From assembly GCF_964204645.1 (NCBI RefSeq), contig NC_134035.1:8060501-8124500 (forward strand): a DNA stretch of 64,000 nucleotides. Reading direction: 5' to 3'. Made by a program: the position numbers and the translations under genes. The stretch comes from Tubulanus polymorphus. Its lineage: Eukaryota > Nemertea > Palaeonemertea > Tubulaniformes > Tubulanidae. This document shows positions 45,901 through 58,500 of the stretch, in pieces (the stretch's first letter is position 1; the number at the start of each line of letters is the position of its first letter). The notes under the pieces were generated by a model. The model ran no database searches, was not told the origin of the DNA, and worked only from the letters and a program-made list of their open reading frames with translations.

Positions 45901-47255
45901 ACACTGACCTCGGTTTTCCGCCCGTTTCGTACTGATCCACTCCGTTGTCGACGGCGTCGATTTCCTCGACGAACATCTCATACATTTTGTCGTAAAATCG
46001 CTCCAATTTCTCCGGCGACAAATCGATCGCGAGAGTTTTAAACGCCTGCTCAATGACTCGGTGTCCGAAGTGCAGGTACACCAGGCCGGCGCTGCTCAGT
46101 TTCGTCGTCCATTTCTTTTCCGGTCGAAGTGTATTCATAGTGTGCGCGAACTCTCTGAAATATTTTTGAAAACCGTGAAACGTCGACATAGGTGGATCAG
46201 GGAGGGGTGCGCCCCCAAAAATCAACTGCTCACTGACTATAAAATATTCAAACTGCTAGAATTCAAGAATTCAGTCAAAACGCAAAAAATTCTTCGTTTT
46301 TTCTCCATAATCGTGGGTTTTCTTCAATTGAATCATAAACAGTCACTGGTCTATGGAAACCGGTGATGTCCAATGAATGGCAGGACTAGGTTGCAGTGGG
46401 TGAATTTGACTATATTCCTAAAAATTACTGGTCAATAATCTGCCAACGAAGTAGCAAGCATTGCACATGAGAAGCTCAGTAAAAAGAGGGTCAAGGGTCC
46501 TCCCCAGGAAAATTTTGAAGTCGTTTTCCTTGTATCTAAGGCATTCTGGACATGTCAGATTATATACTTCCAAAAAATATGTTAGTCACATTTTTTACTG
46601 ACTATATTCCCGAATACAGTGGAATATAGCATGGATCATCAGCACGCAAAACAAATCTTGTTACCTCTGGTGATGATCATATCTGTGAGTATCCGGGCTG
46701 TAAACTCCGCCTACGTCAACAACAATGTCACAAGTTTCTAAAATCTCCGGTTTACGACTCCTGAAATATTGGTAATTGTTCTGCTTAAAATAACATGTTT
46801 CTCATATAGGCATATTCCAGGGCCGAGTTCCATTAAAAGGATTAGCTAGTAAAATCGTTTTAACGTGGAAGAAATCAAATAGATTTTAGAATCATTTCGG
46901 CTTAGGAAAATGTTTGTTTCAATTGTTGTCTTGATCGAAAAGATGAAGTACCTTTCAGAAACTTTTTGCAAAAACAAATATTAAAATAGAAAGAAATATT
47001 AAGTAGGACTTAAGGGCACACCCTTTAAGTACCTACACCACAAAGGACATTACATATCTAAACTAAGAGCCTGTCTGTATATCGGGGGCCTACTGCCTTC
47101 TTTGATGGTAATTGGTACATCTAGGCCTACCTAATGATTTCGGCATTTTTATAAGCGGGCAGCGTCTTCAGCATGTAACATGCAAATACTTCATCGCAGT
47201 GAAATGTACCGTCGTGTGTTCCAATCTTGATACGATCACCTGCAGCAGCTGCCAT
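42982..47255 (-). CDS. MYG1: MYG1 exonuclease (DHH-like 3'-5' RNA exonuclease)
   Basis: Seven coding exons join in phase, 341 residues: 47255-47131, 46760-46665, 46154-45909, 44944-44866, 44630-44508, 44426-44245, 43156-42982. The metal-binding motif [11 protein letters not shown] is at 12-22 (H14, H19, D21), with VVDVGGVY at 55-62, the DHH triad at 70-72, [14 protein letters not shown] at 92-105 and EEIDAVDNG at 137-145. Then follow [51 protein letters not shown] and the C-terminal [19 protein letters not shown] block. All match the MYG1/UPF0160 family, which processes nuclear pre-rRNA/mRNA and mitochondrial RNA. The start at 47255 gives a short MAAAAGDR N-tail. A splice acceptor (TTTCAG) lies 2 bp upstream, so either a 5' UTR intron precedes it or an upstream exon adds a mitochondrial targeting peptide, which the visible N-tail lacks. 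Confidence 0.95.
43686..44242. mobile_element. Compound pogo/Tigger-like inverted repeat in MYG1 intron 6
   Basis: Arms of about 175 bp (43686-43862 and 44068-44242) are inverted copies. They include termini CAGTCAACCCCCAATTTACT (43742) and its counterpart ending at 44180, both next to TA. A second terminus (CAGTCAAACCACGATATACT, 44003) lies inside, so the locus looks like two short elements joined head to head, with flanking DNA included. The right arm ends 2 bp from MYG1 exon 6, inside its donor. Confidence 0.6.
45291..45621. mobile_element. hAT-like MITE
   Basis: CAGGGTTTCCAGTGGT at the left and its complement-like ACCGCTGGAAACCCTG at the right are inverted termini of the CAGGG type. The interior repeats GAAGGACTTTTT-like words. 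It is 331 bp with no ORF, in MYG1 intron 3. Confidence 0.6.
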
Positions 47256-49531
47256 TACTGAAATATAAATCGAATTCAAATCTAAATCAATGATACTGAA
47301 GATGTCTGGGCTGCCAATAAGAAGTAGGCCTATATACACAGGCGTGGATTCAGGGGGGTGCTAGAGATAAAGCAACCCCCTTGGAAAATATCTTTTGTTT
47401 ATTCATTTTCAGTTTTACAACAGTACATTTCATAAAACAAGGTAAATTTGAAAATGATTAAGCAGTGCCTGAAACGATGTCCTTGAATTCATGAAAATAG
47501 GACTGATTTTTTACAAATCTTCGGGGGATGACCTGCAGATCACCCCCCTTTGATAATACTGGATTGGCCTCACTGCTGCATCTTTACCCATCAAGCAATT
47601 TAAACTCACTAAGCTAAAGCCGTTCCCCGAACCCCTTGACTTCACAAGTCGTCGGAGTTGTAACTAGCCGACCAGAATCCAGTAGGGCCAATCAAAGTGC
47701 TTGTAACAACATTGTAACGCCCCGACATTGGCTTCTGTTGAATTTCCGTTAAAATCGACCAATCAGCGAACATTTCGCAAGTAGTAGTTAAGGTTATATG
47801 ACATCATGCGCAAAAGCGCCAGTAATGATATTGCGCATCGTAAGGCCTGGAGGGCTGGTTGAAGCGAATTTGAGGTAATACCGGACACCCACAAACGCGG
47901 ATGTCTCTGCCGATTACAGGGGCAAAATTGATGAACCAGGACCTCTGACCGGGACCAGGCAGGAACCCTAACATTTTTTCACATTCGTTCAATTGGCTTT
48001 ATATGCACATGTCCCAGATTCTTCAAATAATTTCTTATCTTTGACTTTGTTTTGAAAAAGTCAGAAGAAAAGATAGTCAGTAACTACTGTCTGTGGTTTA
48101 GTTTCACATCGGATATTTTCACAAACAATTCGACTATAAAAAGCTTACCACCAACGATCAGGTAACTAAAACTAAAGAAAAGAATGAAAGTGAAAGAAAG
48201 AATTAAAGAAGGATGGATTGGAAGTTTAATTATTCGGATTCTTATATTAGTTTTTTAAGGCTTAAGTTTTAAGTTCTTTGTTTCACTTACTATTATGGAT
48301 TCTTAATGCAAATACACGTTTAACCTTCGGATGAGTGGCCGGGAATCTAGAAAACACTTTCAAAATGCAGTTCATAAAATACTGTTTAACACAGAAACAG
48401 AAACTATTTAATTCAATTCAATTCAATAGACTGGGCGGCGCGTGAGGGACTCGGAGCCGCGTCGGGCATTAGAAATAAATTCAAATTATACTTTATTGAT
48501 CGTAATTATGTCTGCGCTAGGCAAGTGAGGGCAATTAGTAGCCATGGCAATTACGATAAACAGTACTCTAACAGTAGTACTGAAAATCAGATGGCGCGCC
48601 CGTATGTAAAAACACAGTCCATGTCCACATATAGAAAACAATGAATTAAATGCACATTTTTAAATCTCAAGGCAAGAAAGCCCTTCAAAGATTCTGAGAG
48701 TAAAAAACAAAAGGTAAAAGGTTTGGATTTTTAACATAGGGGCCTAATCAATTCATTGATGATATTGTTGTAACTGTATTTTTTTGGGCCTGATATGATA
48801 CAAACCTGATTTGAAACCATCTCTCTGAAGAATTCAAGATGCACCATTGCCGTTTTAATTAAAGGTCGTCTTTTTACCAGTCTTTGCCGGACACAGTAGT
48901 CATAAGTAGTCAGTAACCTCTCTGTGACTGTGGTTTAGTTTCACGATCAGATATTTTCACATAAGCCCATCCGATTATAAAAAGCTTATCAGTATCACCA
49001 ACGATTAGCTAGGTAACTTACTAAGTCATAAGCACATTACATATAGTGCCTACCGGTCTTGTGTCGCACGATTCTGTTTCTGTTTCTTTACGTTGACGTA
49101 CCAACTCTGGCGTTGGATGTCAACGGTGGTGAGAGGGCGAAGTGTCTATTATTGAGGGGACGAGCAAGTGAGTTCTTCGGAACTCAGCTGCCGAAAATCC
49201 TAGTTTCATTAGCCCTACGCTGTTATCAAGATGGTTCCACCTAAGTGTAGTCCTAACGAAAAATTAGTTTTTGTTCTGGTTGTTTTCTGTATGCGGGACA
49301 ATGAAACCGCGAATGTTTTTTAAACTGTACCTTTCAACCGGGTTTGAGCTTTCGTAATCAAATAGGCGCTTTGAACAACAGTTCGACTGCGGTTTATGTC
49401 ATTAACTGGACTTGTGCTTAGTTTATGTAAAGTTTTTTAGCCGTCCTACAGGCTTATAGGCCTACTGGATTTTCTAACATTTCTAGGATTCCCATTTCTA
49501 GGATTCGGGGCGTCAACTGAAAAAAGGCAGA
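47256..49531. promoter_or_regulatory. Divergent region between MYG1 and LOXHD1
   Basis: It holds a dispersed repeat (47611-47890), a CpG-rich patch at about 48430-48470 (GGGCGGCGCGTGAGGGACTC) and a duplicated segment (48073-48177 and 48909-49024). In both copies of the segment TATAAAAAGCTTA appears (48135 and 48976). The second copy, about 550 bp before the LOXHD1 ATG, is a plausible core promoter. An acceptor-like TTTCTAG lies at about 49481-49487. A short frame at 49059-49244 is not supported as coding. Confidence 0.45.
47611..47890 (+). repeat. Dispersed ~280-bp repeat, second copy
   Basis: This is the inverted partner of 37598-37876. It lies between MYG1 and LOXHD1. It diverges by substitutions and a few small gaps only, so both copies derive from one mobile repeat rather than from a local duplication. 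Confidence 0.65.
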
Positions 49532-52500
49532 ATGCAGTCAAACTACCCGGTCACGTATACAAACTCTGAAGGGATGAAATGGGCGATGCAACAAACTACG
49601 ATTACATCTTTCAAAGCCGATAAAGCCCACAACCCGCACCCACCGTTTGCCGCTAAATATGGCCGAAAGATTCGTCCTACTTCAGGTTAGTCGATCAAGC
49701 TGTTCCTGTTGTCTTAGAAGATACTCAAAGTTGTGCCCCATTTTTATTTAAAAGTACTTCTTCATACAGGGTGGGATTTTGTTGAAAAACCATCTAAAAT
49801 AGCTAATTTGGCATTGGCATTTAATTTCTTTGATGAAGACTGCGTCGAAATTCGTCGGCAGGAAGACTTAAGACTCTGTTTCTGTTTCTGTTTCATGTTG
49901 TGTAGCTCCTGCAGCAGGTCGCTCGGAACCGTGGCATCAAGTTAACTATAACGCTCCTCAACCAAGAAAACGCTGTCATATTTCATTAAACCATCAAAAT
50001 CTTGAGTCTAAAGTCAGCAGGCACGCTCCATATGCCGGTATGTACTTTTGTTTTTTCCACAAGATGCACTTAATTGTGCTTTAATACCATCTGACATGTT
50101 TAATCCAAGATTCAGTTGCTCAAATATTGGTAAACCCGGTAAAAGTATTGGGCGTATGTTTATGTCAAATATGGTCATTCTTTTAGCATTTTGGACGAAT
50201 ATTTAGTCTACATGTTCATCACCACCCATCGTGTTATACACAGAGTGCTAGATGTAAAATTCATTTCTGAATTTGTCAGTTATTTCCGCTGGTAAACTTC
50301 GAAATCTATAAATATGTATATATTTTCAGCTCGTAAATACGACTCCGCTGTATTTACGTCGAACGTCGCGCGACCGATGTCTTCTCTACCCGATTATAAT
50401 CCACTTCACGATCCACATTTACAAGATTATTACGAGAAAAGATTCGCGCGAGCGTTATTATCGGCGCAGCAGGTTAGTCAGTGTTTCATTGCATCATCCC
50501 TAGCATTTTAACAGGGTGGCCACTCATATGGAATTCAGGGAAATCAGGGAAAAATCAGGGAATTTGATTTTCACCTAAAAAGTCATGGAATAGTCAGAGA
50601 ATTTTATGAAGAAGGTCAAAATCATGGAAAAGTCAGGGAAAATGGTTTTTATGCACGTCAAAAATACATTCCTTTTCTAAAAATTCGAAATGAAATATAC
50701 CGTAGTTGAGACAACTTTGGTCATGGAATTTTGGTAAATGTTCAAGGAAAAGTCATGGAAAAGCCAGGGAAAAACAATCTCAGATAAAAGTGGCTTCCCT
50801 GTTAAAGGTAACCGGTATTATATCCTATTCAGGGACGGATCTAGGAAAATTGAAAGGGGGGTCAGGAATGAAGGAAAAGGCGTTCTTATGAAGAAGGCAA
50901 CCAGTAGTCAATAAGTAGTTTCAATAGTTATAAGGTGCTTGTATGTATTTCAGAAGCAGACGCTTCGTAGACGGGCATCGTCAATTATATCAGCAGCAGG
51001 CGGTGCTGACGCCGGAAAGAAAGGCAAACAGAAAATTGCGTTGTACAAAGTCGCGGTGACCACCGGCGACCGAAAAGCTGCCGGAACTGACGCCCGGGTA
51101 TTCATCCAGTTGAAAGGCACGAAAAATCGCATGCCGAAAATACGCCTGTTCAAAAAGACGACCGCCAGTAAAGACCCGCGCAAAGATCCGTTTAAATTCG
51201 CGCGTGGTACGACTCATATATTCAAAGTAAAAGCGAACGAACTAGGTGAACTGAAATCATGTGTTATTGAGGTGAGTTAAGAGTAAAAATATGAATGTAC
51301 ATTATTTAGTGTACATTCACCCCCACACCACTCCTAGTAACGAGGAGTGGTGTGGTGTGAGTGGTCATAGCAAAAATTGGCCACTTCTGCCCTTGTACGT
51401 AATGCTTTAAATTGTGTACTGGGGGTTTGAAAATCAGCAAATATTTACAAACATAATCTATGAGCGATCTTTTGCCTAACTGCTTTCCGTTGAAGAACAA
51501 GTCTGAACTTTAGCCGGATTGATGACTCCTGACTGCAGTTTAGATGTAGAGATATAGGCTTGGGTCAATTATAATATCAATTTGCAAGTGTCAAATATAA
51601 TCGTAAATAGTTATCTAAAACTGCGCTGTGATGGTGTTACATTTTTCAGCACGACGGCCTGGAGAAAAAGCACAGCTGGTTTCTAGAAAGCGTTGAAGTT
51701 GTTAACGTAACAACAGGCACGTCGTGGATGTTCCTTTGTCAACAGTGGTTGTCCTTACACGAGGCCGACTGCCAACTTTCTCGGGAACTTTTCGCTAAAA
51801 AGTCAATCAAAACAGGTTTGCATCCGTTGACACCATCAGGTTTTGGCCTTATTGTAAATACAATAAATTTTCCATTTTGAATATAGTAAATAGTGGGTCG
51901 ATCTTGATGAAACGTGGGTACAATGTTATTATGGGTTCTATTTGTGCAGTGCAATGAATGGGCTCAGTGCACCACCTAGCGGCAGAACTAGGCCTTAAAA
52001 CCCCCGTTTTTCAGCGGCATGACCTTGAAGATGATCTCATAACTTAGGAACGGGGTCGAAATTCATAATGTTGTCTCGACAAAATTTTGCTATTGGGCCT
52101 AGATACAACATAGGGCCTATCCAAAATGCAATAAGAACTAACGCATCAGAGTTTGAGTTTGTGCCCGACAACCATTGTCGCTTGTTTGTTCTGTTAAATG
52201 AAAGTATTTGGAAATTCGGCATGATTTTGTCTGTTTGACCGGGAAATTTTCATTCAATCTCCATTGATTGTAGAGTATGAAGTGACCGTCGTTACGGGCG
52301 ATGGTATCGGAGCGGGCACCGACGCGAACGTCTTTTTATCGATTTTCGGTAAAAGCGGCGTCCTGTCGAAGGTTCATCTGAAAACGGCCGCGAGAAAACC
52401 TTTCCAGCGTAGTCAAAGCGATATATTCTCGTTGAAAGGAAACTGCCTCGGCCCTTTGCACAAAATCAGGTATGTACTTAAAGTTTTAGAATGTCCAAAA

Positions 52501-55500
52501 AGTTTTTTCGATTTATCAAGAACTCTGAAAACCATTTCATTATTGTACCGGTACCTTGACTTGAAGAAATTTGAAAAAACTGGAAAATTATCTGAAAAAA
52601 TGATGAATTATCAAGGTTCATTATGATGCCATGCTTCTTAATGCCACTGCTCACATAACGGCAACATTTTTAAGTCAACAAATTCGCTTGACAGTCCTAC
52701 TTAAATTCAATGAAAATACAATTCTTTATTCGCTATTTGTTATAACGCCATGTTTTCATTGGTCCTAACAGTACATTATAAAGGACTTTTACTGTATTTT
52801 TTCATCGAAAAAGCTGATTGTATGGATGTGAAAACTACATTCAGCTCATCGATCTGACCATTGATGCTTTTATGTTTTCAACACATCAATTATCAATGAT
52901 ATTTCTCTGCTATTCAGAATTCAGCATGATAATACCGGAATCGGACCCGGTTGGTTTCTCGATCGCGTCGTCATCACCGATCTTAAACACCCGAAATGGA
53001 AGTATTTCTTCCCGTGTAATCAGTGGCTGTCGCGTACGGAAGGCGATCGCGCCATTAGCCGCGATTTGATCGGTTCGCAAGATCCGCTGGCTTCGCGAAG
53101 AGGTATGTGCTCGTACTCGTCTAATAACTTCTTTAATACAACATCTGTTTACGCAATGTACGTTCTTTGAAAGGATCTGTTATCACATATGAATGACACA
53201 TGTATCATATAGCTGACATCTTTTCTGAAAAGGTTTATAAGTAATTATGAACATTTTCTTATCTTGCACTCAATTTTGGATTCCATAAACAATTTGGACT
53301 GTCTATCATACGATTGTAGAAAAATCCCACGAAGAAAAAAATAATAGAATAGTAATGATTAGTCGCAATTCTCTACTATCAGGCATTTTCAAAACTTTTT
53401 GACTGCATGTTCACTCTCAATACAAGGGTGGATCTAGGATTCTTTGAAGGGGTGGACCTGAAGCAGCCGTTGCACCCTATATGGAACCGTATTTCCAGTA
53501 TATATGCTGACCCCTTAGGGGTACTTTATTTAAAAAGGGCAAATTTAGCTATAATCATGAAAATCACGAGGGCTAAAAGCATGAAACATTGGTGGGGTTT
53601 CTGGCGGCCCTGTAACAGAAAGTTTAGGATAGAAAGGGGCTTTTCTGGCCTTTATGAGGACCCATTTGGATTTATATTTTATCTTTCTCTAGACTTTTTG
53701 GTGGGCACAGTAAATCCGCTCTTGACCCTTTTAGTTTTCCTTTGAAATTGTGGGTTTTCTTGATAAATTCAAACTATGGCAATGCTTTTTAATACACATA
53801 CAAATTTCCACTCTACACTTCTGTAATATTTCTGCTTTGTGTCACTTTGCGTCAGGCATTTTGCAAATTCATGCTCATATATTTTTCATCTTATTTTATC
53901 GCTCACTCAGGTGCTGGTAAGTAGACTATTTTGTATACGATCATGTGTTAATCTGTTTTGTTCTGTGTTGACGACCTTTATGAACCATTAAGCACCCAGG
54001 GGTGAATCCAGGCTACAAGAAATCACTTGCTATCAAAAACTGTAAAAAGATGCCCAGCCACATAGTTTTGTACTCACCCCTGGTATACTTTGGTATCGGG
54101 TGCATGTAATTAATTAACGATTGAATGTTGATGAGGACCCCGTCGTGCCACCAACTATCCGGCCAGACATTGTGCATAACGATAGGACAATTTTAAATTT
54201 AGTTTCACTTTCAATAAACTTTCATCTAGACTTTTTAAAGGGGGGTCAGACAGCGGTATGTCATACATTGCATCGTTGCCGCAAGCGTAAACCTTAAATG
54301 ACGCAGCTGACTGCGGTGTCCTCATTGCTTATCAAAATTCTTTTTGAAATGACGTGTAATGCTGGTTTAGTGCATGTTGCCGCTTAAATCAATTGTGTTG
54401 CTGATATCTATTTAATGTTAATTATCTATCCCGCATGGAATAGAAAGTTATGACCAACTTCTCATCCTTAGCCGTGTGTCGAGCTTGGTCCTAAAATCTA
54501 TTATCTTTATAGAATTGTCAGATTTAGTTCCGTTTCGTCCATATTGAACTAATACATCGATATATTTTACAATGTAGCCAGCAAATACATGGTGACAGTG
54601 TACACCGGAACTGTACGAGGGGCTGGCACTGACGCCAATGTCATTTTACAAATGTTCGGCTCACTCGGCGACTCCGGAGAAATTAAACTCAACAACAGCA
54701 AAAATAATTTCGAGAAAGGACAGTAAGTTTATCGAAAATTTAACTGATATTCTATTCATTCACACAATCAATCCACAATCAATCCATCAATCCTCCCACG
54801 TTGAGATTCGAACATCTGGTTATGCGGGGTTGCCGCTGACCTGGAAAACTCAGGGAATCAGAGAAATCTAGAAAGTAGTCCTGGAAAACTCGCGGAATTT
54901 GAAACATTTTGTTAAAAAAAACCTATCCAAGGGAATTTCGATATGTTAATTGACCACGTGTTTCTTAATCAATATGTGATTCATAAGAATTGATTTTAAA
55001 CCGAAAAATTGCCCGGATTCACTCTGGGAATTTTGTGATGTAACGTGAAAATGTCAGAGAAAACTCGAATAGGTGTCCACCCTGCTACGGTACAAATCTC
55101 TTCTATCTACGGTACGAAACCTCACCGTGCTAAAATCTCAGAATTTGTATGATATTTTCTTGCCTGTGAGCTTTCTCAAATGAAGACCAATTTCTGATTC
55201 ACTGCCATCCAGTTAGCTACAAAAGGTGTTTGTTACATGGCGATGTCTTACCATGTCAACAGGATAAATCCCAGCAATGAGCTGATTTTTTAAATTTTTG
55301 CAAATGGAAAACGTTTTTTTCTGAAGCGCATGTAATGAGTAACTTGTATTTATAGGAAAGATGAGTTCACAGTGTCGTGTCCTCACATCGGAAAACTTGA
55401 TCGCATTCGTATCGGTCATGACAACAAAGGACCAGCGCCAGGCTGGTTTTTGGATAAAGTAAGTTCTTTCATTCCTGACCAATCAAACCCGCATACCAGC

Positions 55501-58500
55501 GCATTATAGGGTTGAAACATTGATAAAACGTGAGATTTGAATAATTGCCCTGTTCTCGCTCAAATTTTAACTCAATTTATTCATGTAGATTATCGTCGAC
55601 GATATGGAAATGAGTAAAGTGTACGAATTTCCTTGTAATCGTTGGTTTTCGCGTACAGAAGACGATGGCCGCATACAGCGAGATCTGATTCCGGGTGTCG
55701 GCACTGATGATGCTCCTGCAGGTAATGATAACATAGTATGATACTATAGTATATACTACATGTAGTAGCGGAAATATGGGAAATATTTGTAATGTCTACA
55801 TTTGAGCCGATTAAATGCGTTTTCAATCGATCAGCATTCGTTAAATCTGGATTCAGATGAATTTTTTTGCCTACACTAGACGTCAAATTACCAACTAGAC
55901 TAGCGTACACTGGCATGCAAGTCTATTATCATTTGAATATCTTGACGAGCCTGTATTTATTGTTGCGATCTACTCTAAAAGAATCAAGATTAAACAAATG
56001 TGGATTCATTGATTCGTGTAGACAGTGCTCAAGTAATTGTTTTCCAAACTCTAGTATAGTCATAGGTCCCGATACACTTGACAAATTATTTAGTCTGTAT
56101 CTGTTTGGATCTGATAGTGATCCTATCAATGAGCTGCGATGGCTTCGGGAACAAACAAATTTACGATCGTTTGATACTGGAGTATATGTTTGCAACGAAA
56201 TACAGATATGAATGTATGTACACTTCACGTGTGTTTCATTGCAGGTGTGCCGTATCGAATCACCGTGACGACCGGTGATAAACCTCTCGCCGGTACGTCC
56301 GCTCAGGTTTTCATTATCATGTACGGCGGAAAATCCGGCGAAGAAACGAGCGGAAAAATTTGGCTCGATACCGGGAAATTCGAGCGAGGAAAAACGGACA
56401 TATTCAACGTCGAAGTTGCTAAAGTGCTGAGTCCTTTGTCGAGAATCGATATGGGGCACGATAACTCTGGCCCGGGAGCCGGCTGGTTTTTAGAAAGTGT
56501 AAGTTTTAAACATATTGCATTCGATTATTTGAGATTTCAATGTCGGGTTCGGAGGCAAAATCTACGAGTCATACAAAATGTTTAGCCCTTTCAGTGGGTC
56601 TACACCACAGTGCGGTGTATGAATCGGTGATGGATTTTGCGAGTACACCGCACTGCGGTGTATTGATTTAAGTAGTTATTAGTAATTATCTCTCTTGAAA
56701 AATGGCAGCACCTGTCAAACATTGTGAAATACTAGTAACTAACGATACACCGCGCCATTCCCTTTATTCAACACACTAGGGTGGAATTTCTAAAAAATTT
56801 CAAATTATCTCCAGCACTATAGGCTATTGATTAGTCAGCACTGAAAGGGTTAAGGGCAAGAAAAAAAGAGAGCCAGTGAAAATGTGAAATGATTGAAAAA
56901 TAATGCAATCTAGGGCCAATTACAGCTGTTATGAAATTTATGAGTTTCCAAAATCAAGCCCTTTTTCAAATTTTTCTCTACGAAATGGTATCTTATTTCT
57001 GAGTAGAAATTCATTGTTTTAACATAATTTTGTGGAAAATTTGTATTTCTATAAAATTGTACCCTTCATGAATAAGAGGCAATCGAAATTTTAAGGCTCG
57101 TAACACCCCCTTGATTTGAACTCGTTGTTTTACATTCTGCATGTTATACATGCAGGTTGTCGTGAAATGTGCGAGTATCGGAATGGAACAAACATTCGAT
57201 TGCCACAAATGGTTATCGTTAGATAATGACGACGGCTTGATCGAACGAACTCTGTACGAAACTAAATCCTTACGTAAAACTGGAAAGAAAGGTACGTTTT
57301 ACCTCCTTATTTAGGTTTTAGCTAAATCACTGTCATTCCACCACCAGTGAATAGCCAAATTTCTGCATGAGTCGTATTGAATATTTTGGACTAGCTTCTA
57401 GACTTGCAATGTTGAATTTATTGCCTAAGTCGGATTTTCACATAATTCAGACAGAAATCCCTTTTGAAGAACAGAATTAAGCAGACTGCTGTGTTTGGTT
57501 CTGTTTTAAAATTGAGGCGATTCGATGACTATTGATTTCAATTGAATTGATTAATCAGACAGCTGCTTTTTGTTTTGAGCCGCTATACACATCGTTCATT
57601 TTCTAAGTTGCCACTTTTCTGTTCGATTGATAGCTACGACTTGGTTCGCTTGGGTCGTCACGTCGGACGTAAGAAGCGCCGGAACCGACGCGAACGTGTC
57701 GATCGTTTTATACGGCGACAAAGGAAAGTCCGATGTGATTCCGATCACCAGTAAGGGCGACGGTTTCGAACGCGGGCAGACGGATAAGGTCAAGGTCGAA
57801 TCGAGCGAAGTAGGAATTCCGTACAAACTGCGCGTACAACATGATAACAGTGGCCAGTACGCCGGATGGCATCTTGATAAGGTGAGTGTTTTCAGTCGGG
57901 TTGTAGAGCAAGACCCACAGTTGATAATTTAACAATTTTGAACAGAGATTTTAGTTTCTCTAATGCTGAGAAGATTCGTGAAATGATAGTACGATATAAT
58001 GGTTAGATTCGTAGACCGGGTGTAGAATGAATATGAGATGAGTAGTACTGTATAGGTTAACTAGTTTATTTTAACGCACGGGCTTTTGCTACTAATGTAT
58101 TGTAGCTTCATCTGGTAAATGAGTGATGAAGCTGCTATACATTACTAGTAATAGCAAACGTTTGTGTATCAAATAAAATAGTTAACCGTTAAAGTAAACT
58201 ATTCTTCTCGTATTTATTCTGATGATGAAGTTTAGTCAAAACTTTGAAACTGTCAGAAAGAATTGTTAAATCATCAAATGTTGGTTTTGCTCATTAACTC
58301 AGAAATACAGAGATTAATATCAGTTGTGTTGTATAGTATTGATTTCGATGTTGTAGGGGTCTTTACAGGCGTTTAATCTTTGTAGCTGAATTTGATTTTT
58401 CCTTCGTGTTTTTCTGTTCATATTTCAGCCTACTACTAATCTGAAAAAATGTGCAATAATGAATGTTCACACATTTGCAGATTGAGTTGGAGAATATGAG

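Noticed and set aside
49059-49244. A 61-codon frame starting MCRTILFLFLYVDV as a signal-peptide exon of LOXHD1
   Set aside because: No donor joins it in phase to the exon at 49532, and LOXHD1 proteins lack a signal peptide.
55867-56211. A 114-codon plus-strand frame before the PLAT4 exon
   Set aside because: It overlaps a LOXHD1 intron, has low complexity of codon use and no recognisable domain.
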